Shown one piece after another: positions 9,271-18,315 of a stretch of 64,000 nucleotides of DNA (positions are counted from its first letter, which is position 1; the number at the start of each line of letters is the position of its first letter). The position numbers and the translations under genes were made by a program. The notes under the pieces were generated by a model, which did not search any database, was not told the origin of the DNA, and saw only the letters and a program-made list of their open reading frames with translations. The stretch lies in contig JALQCR010000033.1 in the NCBI GenBank assembly GCA_023336205.1, positions 1 through 64,000 on the forward strand, written 5' to 3'. Origin of the DNA: Pseudanabaena sp. Salubria-1. Lineage in GTDB: Bacteria; Cyanobacteriota; Cyanobacteriia; Pseudanabaenales; Pseudanabaenaceae.

Positions 9271-9612
9271 TTATTTCATCGGACGAACCACACTAACCAA
9301 TTTACCCAGCAATATCTCCTCTCCCAAAATAGCTGTATGAATTCTCTCAGCTAGAGCCAATCTATCTCCATCATCCGTACAAATAATAATTCCACCATGA
9401 TCGGGAAGCGATCTATGCAAACGTTTGAAATCCTTGCGATTTAAAGTTAAAACCACTCGCTCATTACCACCCGCAAAATCAAGAACGCGATCGTCAGGAA
9501 TTTTGAGATTTGCCTTTCCCGCCTCTTGGACAGTAAGAACATCATGCCCAAAATTGCGTAAATGTTCCACAACCTCATAGGGAAACTGCTCATCGGCATA
9601 CAAACGACCCAT
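9271..9612 (-). CDS. DUF5615 PIN-like protein (putative toxin)
   Basis: A 113-residue protein with the DUF5615 signature. The acidic pair D7-E8 in LYADEQFP is followed by EHLRNFGHDVLTV, then VVLTLNRKDF and HGGIIIC. This is the PIN-like (VapC-related) nuclease fold. It is translated with the upstream DUF433 gene through a TAATG overlap at 9612. DUF433-DUF5615 pairs act as toxin-antitoxin-like modules by gene context; activity has rarely been tested. Confidence 0.82.
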   Translation of the reverse strand: MGRLYADEQFPYEVVEHLRNFGHDVLTVQEAGKANLKIPDDRVLDFAGGNERVVLTLNRKDFKRLHRSLPDHGGIIICTDDGDRLALAERIHTAILGEEILLGKLVSVVRPMK

Positions 9613-9938
9613 TACGCTTCTTCATTCTCCTTAATAGCCAAGGCAATTTCTTCAGGATACATCGAAGCATAAAACCAAGCATTTGCTAAATCACTTACCG
9701 ATAGAGTCGGATAATCTTTTAAAAGTTGAGATTCACTAATACCAATATCACGAGCGTTAACCAAAACCCAGACAGGAATCCGAGTTAAACCAATGCAAGC
9801 ATCACCACCACATACCCCCAATGTTTTCTGAATGCCCCGCCAAGGATTGCCAAGACTTTGAGCTAATATCTGAATTGCCCGTGTTTTTTCATTTTGGCTT
9901 AAAGACAGTAGTTGTGGTTCTAAACTTTGTAAAGTCAT
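9612..9938 (-). CDS. DUF433 protein (putative antitoxin)
   Basis: The start is set at the ATG at 9938 (MTLQSLEP), because GGGAGT lies just upstream of it; an in-frame start at 9959 would add seven residues without a site. The core GGDACIGLTRIPVWVLVNARDIGISESQLLKDYP and WFYASMYPEEI is diagnostic of DUF433, a winged-HTH-like antitoxin family. It precedes and overlaps the DUF5615 gene by one base. Confidence 0.82.
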   Translation of the reverse strand: MTLQSLEPQLLSLSQNEKTRAIQILAQSLGNPWRGIQKTLGVCGGDACIGLTRIPVWVLVNARDIGISESQLLKDYPTLSVSDLANAWFYASMYPEEIALAIKENEEA

Positions 9939-9983
9939 AAAATTACTCCCAAACTGCAAGCAGAGAATCGATATTATAATAAC

Positions 9984-10079
9984 ATGACAAATAAAAAAGG
10001 CAATACCTTCGCTATGGAAACAATCGAACCTGTCAAGCTATTACGCCTTATCAATGAACCTGAATTAGTCTATTCATGA
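9984..10079 (+). CDS. Possible 31-aa leader ORF overlapping the mfd start
   Basis: An ATG at 9984 opens 31 codons (second ATG at 10014) that end in TGA overlapping the mfd ATG (ATGA at 10076-10079). The product would contain METIEPVKLLRLINEPEL. The 4-base overlap suggests translational coupling, but no ribosome site is convincing and no homologue is known to me. It may be chance. Confidence 0.3.
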   Translation: MTNKKGNTFAMETIEPVKLLRLINEPELVYS

Positions 10080-13000
10080 CTATACCCATGACCTTCACAG
10101 CAGTCCTAGAGAACATAGCCCGATCGCCGATCACCACAAAAATAGGCGAGAAACTGACAACAGCCAAAAGCATATCCCTATCAGGACTATCCCGCTTAGG
10201 CAAAGGACTGATTAGCACCCACCTATGTCAACAACAAACCAAACCATTACTCATCGTCACCGCCACCGTCGAAGAAGCAACCCGATGGGCTTTACAACTC
10301 CAATCAATGTCATGGCGCGTCTATCTATATCAACCCCTTGATACATTTCCCTACGAATCAGCCCAAATTGATTTAGAAACTGCTTGGACAAGGATTGAGA
10401 TATTAGCGGAACTGCTTGCCAAACCACAGCATAACTTAGCGATCGTCACCACCATTAACGCGCTACAGCCCCATCTACCATCCCCTCAAGTCTTCCAAAA
10501 ACATAATCTCTATCTCAATATCGGCGATTCGCAATCGGTTAAATTACTTGCCGTGGCTCTGGCAAGATTAGGATATGTGGAAGTCAAAGAAGTAAAGGAT
10601 TCAAAACAATGGAGCCACAAAGGATTTAGTTTTGAAGTATTTCCAATTAATCGAAATCTACCCGTTCGTCTAAGCTGCAATCGCGGCACTGTCGAGAAAA
10701 TCAGAGAGTTTGACCCAACTAATCCCAAAAGCTTCACTGACCTATCCAGCATCGCGATCGCCCCTGTCGATTTGGATGAGTTTGTTGCTCATAAAGCTAC
10801 ATTGCTGAATTACTTACCCAAAAACTTTATTGTTGCCATTGATGAACCCGAACAATGTCAGAGCTACAGCGATCGCTGGTACGAAGCAGCCGATGAGCTT
10901 TATCAAAATCAATATCCTCAAGCAGATACACCAAAACTACATTGGGACTTTGCTAAGTGCATGACTGAGGCAAAGAAGTTTCAGATGCTTCAGCTTAGCG
11001 AGCGATCGCTTAAACCCAAAGCCAATATTTTTGATTTTGCCAGTGCCTCTATTCCCATAATTCCCCATCAGTTTGACCAGATTGCAGCCCTCATTCGTGA
11101 ATATCTCAACTTGGAATATCAAGTCACGTTGATTTCGGCGCAACCTTTGCGTGTGGCAACTTTACTCAAGGAGTATGACTGCATTGCTAACTTTGTCAGT
11201 GATCCTGATGATTTACAGTCAATTGCGCGAATTCAGAAAGGTGGTAAACCCGTCATTTTGAAATATTCGGGACTGATGGAGATGCAAGGCTTTGTTTTGC
11301 CTAGCTGTAAGCTTGCCCTCTTGACCGATCGCGAATTATTTGGACAGCAATTATTAGCCTCACCAACCTTTGTGCATCCCTCACGGATGAATACGGCTAA
11401 GTCAGTTAATCCTGACGAGCTAAATGTTGGCGATTATGTCGTGCATCGTAAATATGGGATTGGCAAGTTTACACGCTTTGAAACCATTGAAGTGAAGGGA
11501 GAAAAGCAACCGCATTACATCGTTGAGTTTGCCGATGGTAAGACTGCGGTAGCGATCGCGCAGGAAAATGAGAAGATTCTCTCCCGCTATCGCAGTGCTT
11601 CTAATAAGCCGCCTAAGTTAAATAGCATTGCTAATACCAAGGCATGGGATAACGCTCTCAACAAATGCCAAAAGGAGATTTACAAGTTAGCAAGGGATTT
11701 ACTACAACTCTATGTCCGCCGTGCTAATTTAGTTGGCTATGCTTTTCCACCTGATACCGATTGGCAACAGGAGATGGAGGATTCTTTTCCCTATCAACTG
11801 ACACCAGATCAGGTCAAAGCTGTGCAAGATGTGAAGCAAGACATGGAAAGCGAGCGCCCAATGGATCGGTTAGTTTGTGGTGATGTCGGCTTTGGTAAAA
11901 CAGAGGTGGCGGTAAGGGCAATTTTTAAGGTAGTTTGTGCGGGTAAGCAAGTGGCTCTGTTAGCTCCAACAACAATTCTGGCGCAACAGCATTTTCATAC
12001 GCTCCAAACTCGGTTTGCGGCTTATCCTTTCACTGTGGAGATCGTGAATCGGTTTCGCCCTGCGAAGGAGCGCAAGCAGGTTTTACAACTGGTTGCGGAT
12101 GGTCAGGTGCAAGTCATTGTCGGTACGCATCAGCTTTTGTCTAAGGATGTTGAGTTTCACGATTTGGGTTTGCTGGTGATTGATGAGGAGCAACGCTTTG
12201 GGACTTTGCAGAAGGAGAAAATCAAGGCGATGAAGGGGGATGTGGATTTATTGACTCTGAGTGCTACGCCGATTCCGCGTACTCTCTATGCAGCGCTTTC
12301 TGGAGTGCGGGAAATGAGTGTGATTGCGACTCCTCCTCCCTCAAGGCGATCGATTCAAACCCATTTATCTGCTTATGATGCTTCACTGGTGAAAACAGCA
12401 ATTCGTCATGAGTTAGACCGTGGTGGTCAGGTGTTTTATGTTGTGCCGCGTATTGAGGGCATTGAGGCGATCGCTGTTTCTTTGCAAACAATGTTACCGA
12501 ATGTGCGATTAGCGATCGCGCATGGACAGATGCAGGAATCGGAGTTAGAGTCGGCGATGGTTGCTTTTAATAACAATGAGGCGGATATTCTCCTCTGTAC
12601 CACGATTATTGAGTCAGGTTTGGATATTCCGCGTGTGAATACGATTGTGATTGAGGATGCTCATAAGTTGGGTTTGGCGCAACTCTATCAATTGCGCGGT
12701 CGCGTTGGTCGGGCAGGGATTCAGGCTCATGCTTATTTACTGTATCCTCCTAACCTTGAGTTGACAGATTCAGCGAAGAGGAGATTGGATGCGATTCAGG
12801 AGTTTAGTCAGCTTGGTTCGGGTTATCAACTAGCGATGCGCGATATGGAGATTCGGGGATTGGGGGATTTGTTGGGTGAGGAGCAGTCGGGTCAGGCGGA
12901 TGTGATTGGCTTTGCGCTCTATATGGATTTGCTTCAGGAATATATCAATGAGTTACGCGGGAAGATTCTGCCTGAAGTTGCAGATACTGAGCTTCAGTTG

Positions 13001-13426
13001 CCACGTTTGGTGGCTTTTATTCCTGATACTTATATAGAGGACAATGAGACGAAGATTAATGCTTATTTGACTTTGGCAAAGGTAAAGTCGAAGGAGGAGA
13101 TTCTCAAGTTGGCTGCGGTTTGGGAGGGGCTGTATGGGGCTTTGCCTGAAGAAACTCAGGTATTGCTTAGGGTGATGGAATTGAAGTTGGTGGCGCGTAA
13201 GGTTGGGGTGTTTCGCATTTATGCGTCGGAGGATGGGCGCGATCTGTTTCTCGACTCGAAGCTGACGGATTCGCTTTGGGAGTTACTTCATCCGAAGATC
13301 CCGATTGAGTTCTATTATCGTTTCTCTTTTGAGAAGGGGAGAATTAAGATTACGAGTCTAGCTCTGCTGCCTGGGGATAAGCAGGTGCATTTCTTGATTG
13401 AGTGGTTAGGCTGTTTTTTGAAATAA
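10076..13426 (+). CDS. mfd: Transcription-repair coupling factor Mfd
   Basis: Mfd displaces RNA polymerase stalled at lesions and recruits UvrA. The domain order is complete: a UvrB-like N-terminal part (residues about 1-340), the RNA-polymerase-interaction CarD-like domain starting GDYVVHRKYGIGKF (about 455-520), then the superfamily-2 translocase with Walker A GDVGFGKT (K608), DEEQ (D703-Q706), motif III LSATPIPRTL, and motifs V-VI ending in QLRGRVGR. The TRG segment and C-terminal domain follow. Length (1116) is normal. The ATG at 10076 is used; a second at 10088 is also possible. Confidence 0.96.
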   Translation: MTIPMTFTAVLENIARSPITTKIGEKLTTAKSISLSGLSRLGKGLISTHLCQQQTKPLLIVTATVEEATRWALQLQSMSWRVYLYQPLDTFPYESAQIDLETAWTRIEILAELLAKPQHNLAIVTTINALQPHLPSPQVFQKHNLYLNIGDSQSVKLLAVALARLGYVEVKEVKDSKQWSHKGFSFEVFPINRNLPVRLSCNRGTVEKIREFDPTNPKSFTDLSSIAIAPVDLDEFVAHKATLLNYLPKNFIVAIDEPEQCQSYSDRWYEAADELYQNQYPQADTPKLHWDFAKCMTEAKKFQMLQLSERSLKPKANIFDFASASIPIIPHQFDQIAALIREYLNLEYQVTLISAQPLRVATLLKEYDCIANFVSDPDDLQSIARIQKGGKPVILKYSGLMEMQGFVLPSCKLALLTDRELFGQQLLASPTFVHPSRMNTAKSVNPDELNVGDYVVHRKYGIGKFTRFETIEVKGEKQPHYIVEFADGKTAVAIAQENEKILSRYRSASNKPPKLNSIANTKAWDNALNKCQKEIYKLARDLLQLYVRRANLVGYAFPPDTDWQQEMEDSFPYQLTPDQVKAVQDVKQDMESERPMDRLVCGDVGFGKTEVAVRAIFKVVCAGKQVALLAPTTILAQQHFHTLQTRFAAYPFTVEIVNRFRPAKERKQVLQLVADGQVQVIVGTHQLLSKDVEFHDLGLLVIDEEQRFGTLQKEKIKAMKGDVDLLTLSATPIPRTLYAALSGVREMSVIATPPPSRRSIQTHLSAYDASLVKTAIRHELDRGGQVFYVVPRIEGIEAIAVSLQTMLPNVRLAIAHGQMQESELESAMVAFNNNEADILLCTTIIESGLDIPRVNTIVIEDAHKLGLAQLYQLRGRVGRAGIQAHAYLLYPPNLELTDSAKRRLDAIQEFSQLGSGYQLAMRDMEIRGLGDLLGEEQSGQADVIGFALYMDLLQEYINELRGKILPEVADTELQLPRLVAFIPDTYIEDNETKINAYLTLAKVKSKEEILKLAAVWEGLYGALPEETQVLLRVMELKLVARKVGVFRIYASEDGRDLFLDSKLTDSLWELLHPKIPIEFYYRFSFEKGRIKITSLALLPGDKQVHFLIEWLGCFLK

Positions 13427-13463
13427 GCTTTGGGCGATCACTGATTTGTTCTTTAATCTGAAA

Positions 13464-13483
13464 TTGATTTCTTTAGAAATCAA
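13464..13483 (+). terminator. Hairpin 38 bp after mfd
   Basis: Perfect 9-base arms TTGATTTCT and AGAAATCAA with a two-base loop, just downstream of the mfd stop. There is no clear T run, so terminator function is only possible. Confidence 0.3.
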
Positions 13484-13655
13484 AGTTTCTGAAGTAATCT
13501 GGCAAGATCAGCTTTGCTCACTCTATCGACAAGCAGTTAGCCGCACCACAAATTAGTGCAAAAATGCTGTCTGTCACATTCAGGATAAAATTTCAGGTCT
13601 AGAAATGCTAATATCTTCTGCAATTAATGAATGTGATCCGACATTCTTGTGTCCT

Positions 13656-13955
13656 ATGAAAAAATCATCATTAGCCTTTCTGAGTAGCCCCGCATTACTA
13701 GCAGCTTATTTGTTGTCAGTTTCTCCCACATATGCAAACACTAACGAAAGTAAGAAAAATAACCAAGATGGCGATCCTTATGTGTCAACGGTTGTAATTA
13801 CAAGAGACAATCCAACTCTCGATTTAAACAGCCAATCTGAAGACGATCGCACTAATGTTCTGACCAGCGATCGCATTGGCGATCTTGCCATTAGCAACCG
13901 AGGTTGTGACTGTATGGGATGCCGTCAAGCAGTTTTATCCCTTTTTTCTAAATAA
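13656..13955 (+). CDS. Small secreted Cys-containing protein (99 aa)
   Basis: Start set at 13656 because the N-terminus then reads as a signal peptide (MKKSSLAFLSSPALLAAYLL, cleavage expected after TYA). The mature part is about 70 residues, polar, and ends with the cysteine cluster GCDCMGCRQAVL. The upstream start at 13605 would bury the signal. The family is not recognised; a redox or metal-binding role of the CxCxxC cluster is inferred. It lies next to the metal-uptake island but has no TGATAAT-type box. Confidence 0.6.
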   Translation: MKKSSLAFLSSPALLAAYLLSVSPTYANTNESKKNNQDGDPYVSTVVITRDNPTLDLNSQSEDDRTNVLTSDRIGDLAISNRGCDCMGCRQAVLSLFSK

Positions 13956-14052
13956 CAGCGCAACTGTTTGAAAAGTCTCATGCCATCATCAAAACCGTGC
14001 CATCATGGTGATCTTACGCGATCTCCATGATGCTCAATCCTCTGGATTATCT

Positions 14053-15015
14053 TCAATACCTACAGGCTAAAAAATCTGCTTTAAGCTTTTCTGCGTCAAG
14101 GTTACGACCAATAAAAACTAATTCGTTTTTGCGATGTTCGTTAGGATGCCATAGGCGATCGCGAGTAGCGTCAAACAACATATGCACACCCTGAAACACC
14201 AGTCTTTCCTCAACTCCTTTGATATTCAAAATTCCCTTCATCCTGAAAATATCAACACCTTGCTCTCTTAATAGATCGCTAATCCAAGCATTAACTTTAG
14301 CCAAATAGAGTTCACCCTCTTCCACGATCGCCACCGATTTCACCGTGTCATCATGCTCATGGGCATCTTCACCAAGAAACTCAGGATCGATTTGCAAAGC
14401 CCGATCTAGCTGAAATGCACCAATACCTAAAACTGCATCCATTTCAATCTCAGAGTTTTGCGTGCGATAGATTTTACACATCAAGTTCATGGATTTGATG
14501 CGTTGTTCTAGTTCGGCGAGTTCTAATTCACTGACTAAATCAGTTTTGTTGAGCAGAATAATATCCGCAAAAGCAATTTGTTCCTGTGCTTCTTCCGCAC
14601 CCCAATGCTGAGAGATATGTTTAGCATCAACGACGGTGACTACTGCATCTAGCTTCGTTTTGGCGCTGACATCTTCATCGACAAAGAAGGTTTGAATTAC
14701 GGGTGCAGGATCGGCGAGTCCCGTAGTTTCAATCACTAAATGATCGAATTTGTCACGGCGGCGCATCAGATTCGTAATAATCCGAATCAAGTCACCGCGC
14801 ACAGTGCAGCAAATACAACCATTATTCATCTCAAAGATTTCTTCATCGGCATTGACCACCAATTTGTGATCGATGCCAACTTCACCAAATTCATTGACGA
14901 TGACAGCAACTTTTTTGCCATGTTCATGGGTGAGAATGCGATTAAGTAATGTGGTTTTGCCTGCGCCGAGGTAGCCTGTGAGGACGGTGACGGGAATTTG
15001 TGTGTTGGTGATCAT
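14053..15015 (-). CDS. COG0523 GTPase (CobW/ZNG1-like metallochaperone)
   Basis: G3E-family GTPase of the COG0523 group, whose members transfer zinc or cobalt to client proteins. The P-loop GYLGAGKT lies at residues 14-21, the metal-binding GCICC motif at 66-70 (C67, C69, C70), ETTGLADP follows, and NKTD is the guanine-specificity loop. The C-terminal CobW domain ends in VFIGRNLDAEKL. It lacks the His-rich loop of the second copy at 29149. It follows the porin gene by 45 bp on the same strand and probably shares its Zur-box promoter at 16694-16728. Confidence 0.92.
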   Translation of the reverse strand: MITNTQIPVTVLTGYLGAGKTTLLNRILTHEHGKKVAVIVNEFGEVGIDHKLVVNADEEIFEMNNGCICCTVRGDLIRIITNLMRRRDKFDHLVIETTGLADPAPVIQTFFVDEDVSAKTKLDAVVTVVDAKHISQHWGAEEAQEQIAFADIILLNKTDLVSELELAELEQRIKSMNLMCKIYRTQNSEIEMDAVLGIGAFQLDRALQIDPEFLGEDAHEHDDTVKSVAIVEEGELYLAKVNAWISDLLREQGVDIFRMKGILNIKGVEERLVFQGVHMLFDATRDRLWHPNEHRKNELVFIGRNLDAEKLKADFLACRY

Positions 15016-15060
15016 TGATTTTTTTAGGATTTGTTAGGAAAGTCAAGTTAAGGAGCAAGT

Positions 15061-16656
15061 CTAGAAAGTAAATACAGTTCTCAATGTGCCGACAGTGATG
15101 GTGCTATTGTTGCTGTTGTTATTGGGATTGAAGATAAACTGTAAGTCTGGAGTGATGCTGATATTGCTAGAGATCGGGAAGCGATAGAACAGTTCCATAT
15201 TGGTTTGAGTGGCATTACCCACTTGGTTCTCAACGAAAGGTTGTCCAACTGCGATCGCTGCCATCGCCCCTTCCTTAAACAAATCAGGAAAAGCAAAACC
15301 CGCAGACCAAGTTTGGGGACTCAGAGAGTCATTGGCTGTAGTGGTATAGGTGGGAAGTGCGGCGGAAATGGCAGTACCGCGATTACTGATATTTCCAAAT
15401 CCATAACGCCCAAAAACGGCGATCGCTTTATTAAAAGCCCACTCAAGATTTACGCCACCTGTGTTGTAGTCCAGATTATTTACCGAGGCGCGAGTATATT
15501 GCAGACGGATCGCAAAGGGACTTGCATCATCAGCGTTTTTCGGTGCAAACTCTAGCTCAACCGTACCTTGATAGGGATCGCCAAATAAGCCACGATTGAT
15601 CGTACCGTCAGAGGTCGGAAGACTCGCATTCTGAGCGACATAACCTGCTCTTAGAGTAAAAGCACTACCACCAAGATTCCAAGCGATCGCTGCTCCAGAT
15701 CCATCATTCACAGGCAAAATTAAGGGATTATTAATAAACATCCCACTGGAAAAGTCTGCCGACTCATCATTGGCAAAACTATTGGCATCCAGATGATCAT
15801 TCAGTGACATATTTGTGCCAATCGAAGCTTGAATATCTTTACCGATTGGGAAATCGTAACGTAAGCGATTGAGTGTGGCAGTCGTGCCAACACCACTGTA
15901 ATCAAATTTAGAACTGTTCCCAAATCCCGTGAACCCTAATAAGCTCGCAGGAGCCTCAAGAGAATTGCCTAGTCCTGTGCCACCATTACCAAGCTCGATG
16001 CGTGTGAGCAGTAAATCTTCACCTGTGAAACTCGTCTTAAAGTTCAGACGTACTCGGCTGATTACAGTTGTATTGACCTTGCCAGCATTGGTAGTTGGTG
16101 TTCCTGTTGAGTCCAAAAGAAAATTATTGCCTGAAGTTCCCACCGAAACAGCCGCGATCGCTTGACCTTCTAGTTTTGTGGTAGTAGAGAACTGCTGCGC
16201 TTCCAGTTTGGCAGTTTTTGCGTCCAGAGAATCTACACGACCGCGCAATGTTGCTAGTTCGGCGGCAAATTCCTCTTGTAATTTTTGTAATGTGGCAAGG
16301 TCTTCTTTGCTCACTTTGTCGGCAAGCCCTGCGGAGATAATTTCATTGATTTTGTCCAAACAAGCATTTAGCCCCGCCGCGAATTCATAACGACTGGTGG
16401 CTTGATTGCCACGAAAGGTGCGATCGGGATATCCTGCGATGCAGCCATAGCGTTCTACTAAGGATTGCAGAGCCGTAAAAGCCCAATCAGTGGGTCTTAC
16501 ATCGCTCAGTTGTGAAACTGATGTTACGTTCTGTCCAATGACATCTTTGGTTGGAGGGATAGATTGAGCCGACACACTAGCTACGGCGCTAGGCAAAATC
16601 CCGATTGCCGAAATAGCGATCGCTTTTAATACGGATTTGGAAAATTGATTAAACAT
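15061..16656 (-). CDS. SLH-domain OprB-type porin (iron/metal uptake porin family)
   Basis: A cyanobacterial outer-membrane porin. A signal peptide (cleavage near SVSA/QS, residue 31) is followed by an SLH domain (about 50-115; RPTDWAFTALQSLVERYGC and DRTFRGNQATSRYEFA), a short coiled coil, and a long beta-barrel ending with phenylalanine (TVFTF), the usual outer-membrane signal. Length (531) is typical. The promoter region contains a 35-bp perfect palindrome holding a Zur/Fur-type site, so induction under metal shortage is likely. Operon with the COG0523 gene. Confidence 0.92.
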   Translation of the reverse strand: MFNQFSKSVLKAIAISAIGILPSAVASVSAQSIPPTKDVIGQNVTSVSQLSDVRPTDWAFTALQSLVERYGCIAGYPDRTFRGNQATSRYEFAAGLNACLDKINEIISAGLADKVSKEDLATLQKLQEEFAAELATLRGRVDSLDAKTAKLEAQQFSTTTKLEGQAIAAVSVGTSGNNFLLDSTGTPTTNAGKVNTTVISRVRLNFKTSFTGEDLLLTRIELGNGGTGLGNSLEAPASLLGFTGFGNSSKFDYSGVGTTATLNRLRYDFPIGKDIQASIGTNMSLNDHLDANSFANDESADFSSGMFINNPLILPVNDGSGAAIAWNLGGSAFTLRAGYVAQNASLPTSDGTINRGLFGDPYQGTVELEFAPKNADDASPFAIRLQYTRASVNNLDYNTGGVNLEWAFNKAIAVFGRYGFGNISNRGTAISAALPTYTTTANDSLSPQTWSAGFAFPDLFKEGAMAAIAVGQPFVENQVGNATQTNMELFYRFPISSNISITPDLQFIFNPNNNSNNSTITVGTLRTVFTF

Positions 16657-16693
16657 AATTTTTGATTTTTCAGAATTTTAGAGACACTGCTTA

Positions 16694-16728
16694 ATTTTAA
16701 AAATGATAATCATTATCATTTTTAAAAT
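16694..16728. promoter_or_regulatory. Zur/Fur box inside a 35-bp perfect palindrome
   Basis: The core TGATAATCATTATCA (16704-16718) has the 7-1-7 form of cyanobacterial Zur sites. The symmetry continues without mismatch through flanking A/T tracts to 35 bp. It lies upstream of the porin-COG0523 operon. Confidence 0.8.
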
Positions 16729-16755
16729 CATAACATTCTTGACCACATACTGTTC

Positions 16756-17487
16756 TCAAGTTTTTCCAAAGCCCTTGCTCTTGCCATAGCGCACTGTCCG
16801 AAACTGCACGATATCCGTATTGGGACTGTAGATTGTATAGGTTGCTCTGTTGGGAGTGCCGCCGACATTGCCGACACCGATCGCAAGGCGATCGCTAGTA
16901 TTAAAAGTCTCCAAAGCCTCTGCACCATCAAGGGTTAACACATGGGAATTGAGGGAACCATCCTTAATCTGATAGCGAAAGGTTTGCCCAGAACGCCCAC
17001 AAAACAGGCGATTAGCATTACTCCGAGCAATTCGATCTAAAAGCAGTAAAGGTGAACTTTCAGGCGTGAGTTCTTCAAACACACTCAAACTACTGCCATG
17101 TACTAATAGACAATCAAATTCCATAAAGGCAAAATGGAGATTGCTAATCCATGACACGGTTTCTTTGGAAATACTGTCCCAAAGAGCTTTTACCCCAGCC
17201 GCGCCATATTTTTCTACTAAAGGATTTGGCTCAAGATCAGGCACAAATCCATGCAGCATCATTATTTGCTCTTCCCACCAGCCTTTGCAGACCTGCGGCA
17301 CTAGCTCACCGATGCGGGGATTGCGAATCCTCTCCACGACCTTCTCACTAGCAGTAGTCGCATTAATCACATCACCAAGAATATAAAGTTCGGTAACTTT
17401 CGGAACTTGTCGCTTAATGTCTTCAAGCACTGCTTCGTAAGCCGTGAGATTAGCCTCGATACCGCTTAAAACTGCCCAATGTGACAT
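16756..17487 (-). CDS. Degenerate metallophosphoesterase-like protein
   Basis: A 243-residue relative of the neighbouring YfcE/MJ0936-like phosphoesterase. Most metal ligands are missing: the first motif reads LSGIEAN in place of S-D/C-x-H-G-N, the GNHD block is KGWWEE, and the GHTH block is CGRSGQT. GDV near residue 40 and the LLVHGSS histidine remain. It is therefore probably not an active phosphatase and may act as a partner of the intact paralogue. Its start directly follows the stop of the upstream gene (17488-18312), so the pair is translationally linked in the operon behind the Zur-type box at 19167. Confidence 0.75.
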   Translation of the reverse strand: MSHWAVLSGIEANLTAYEAVLEDIKRQVPKVTELYILGDVINATTASEKVVERIRNPRIGELVPQVCKGWWEEQIMMLHGFVPDLEPNPLVEKYGAAGVKALWDSISKETVSWISNLHFAFMEFDCLLVHGSSLSVFEELTPESSPLLLLDRIARSNANRLFCGRSGQTFRYQIKDGSLNSHVLTLDGAEALETFNTSDRLAIGVGNVGGTPNRATYTIYSPNTDIVQFRTVRYGKSKGFGKT

Positions 17488-18312
17488 CTACACACCTCTC
17501 TCGCATAAATGGGAAGCATCATCGGCACGTTCGGCAAATTCTAAACCCTTGGCTAAACGCCATGCAAAAATTGGTGGTAAACCTCTCTCAATAATGGCAA
17601 CACAGGTTTTTTGATAGTCATATTCCACTTCCCGCAAGGTAATGCGATCGCTATCGGTGTCATAGATCACATAGGTGGCATTGGGGCGACCATGACGAGG
17701 CTCGCCAACGGAGCCAACATTGACAATTCGTTTTAAGGGCGTATTAAATTCGCGCATTTCTGCTTCTGGAACATCTGTACCAGTTCTCACTAAGAGGCGC
17801 AAATGACCTGCATCTAGGGTTCGCACATATGGCACATGGGTATGACCACAAAAGAGCATATCGGCTCCTGTCGAGAGAACTCGCTCTAGAGCAATAAATC
17901 CATCTAGCTCTGGCAAAAGATATTCATGCTGACTTTGCGGACTGCCATGCACAAAGGCAAGATTGTCATGCTTAATCACTTTCGGTAAAGCCGCGAGATA
18001 TTCCTTTGTTTCAGGATAAATATGCTCATTTGTCCATTCATGGGCAAGCCGCCCACGCTTTTCGGCAAGCATCGATGGATAGCTGCATTCACAGGAGTTC
18101 AATCCTTCCACAATATCCTCATCCCAGCAACCCTGTGTCGTGGGAATATCGAGCGATCGCACCATTTCCACAACGTTACTGGGAAAAGGTCCATACCCAA
18201 CGAGATCGCCTAAGCAAAAGATTTTCTCGGCTTTTTGGTGGTCTATATCTCTCAAAACTGCATCAAGGGCTTCATAGTTGCCATGAATGCAAGACATTAC
18301 AGCGATTTTCAT
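17488..18312 (-). CDS. Calcineurin-like metallophosphoesterase (YfcE/MJ0936-like)
   Basis: Phosphoesterase fold with MSCIHGN at the N-terminus, GDLVGYGP at about residues 36-43, VHGSP, and GHTHVPYVR. The usual GNHD block is replaced by QGCWDEDIV, so the asparagine and histidine are lost even here; the enzyme may use a modified site. Substrate is unknown. It is the middle gene of a three-gene operon (19143 to 16756) with 3-bp spacing to the upstream gene, in a Zur-type regulatory context. Confidence 0.82.
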   Translation of the reverse strand: MKIAVMSCIHGNYEALDAVLRDIDHQKAEKIFCLGDLVGYGPFPSNVVEMVRSLDIPTTQGCWDEDIVEGLNSCECSYPSMLAEKRGRLAHEWTNEHIYPETKEYLAALPKVIKHDNLAFVHGSPQSQHEYLLPELDGFIALERVLSTGADMLFCGHTHVPYVRTLDAGHLRLLVRTGTDVPEAEMREFNTPLKRIVNVGSVGEPRHGRPNATYVIYDTDSDRITLREVEYDYQKTCVAIIERGLPPIFAWRLAKGLEFAERADDASHLCERGV

Positions 18313-18315
18313 AAT

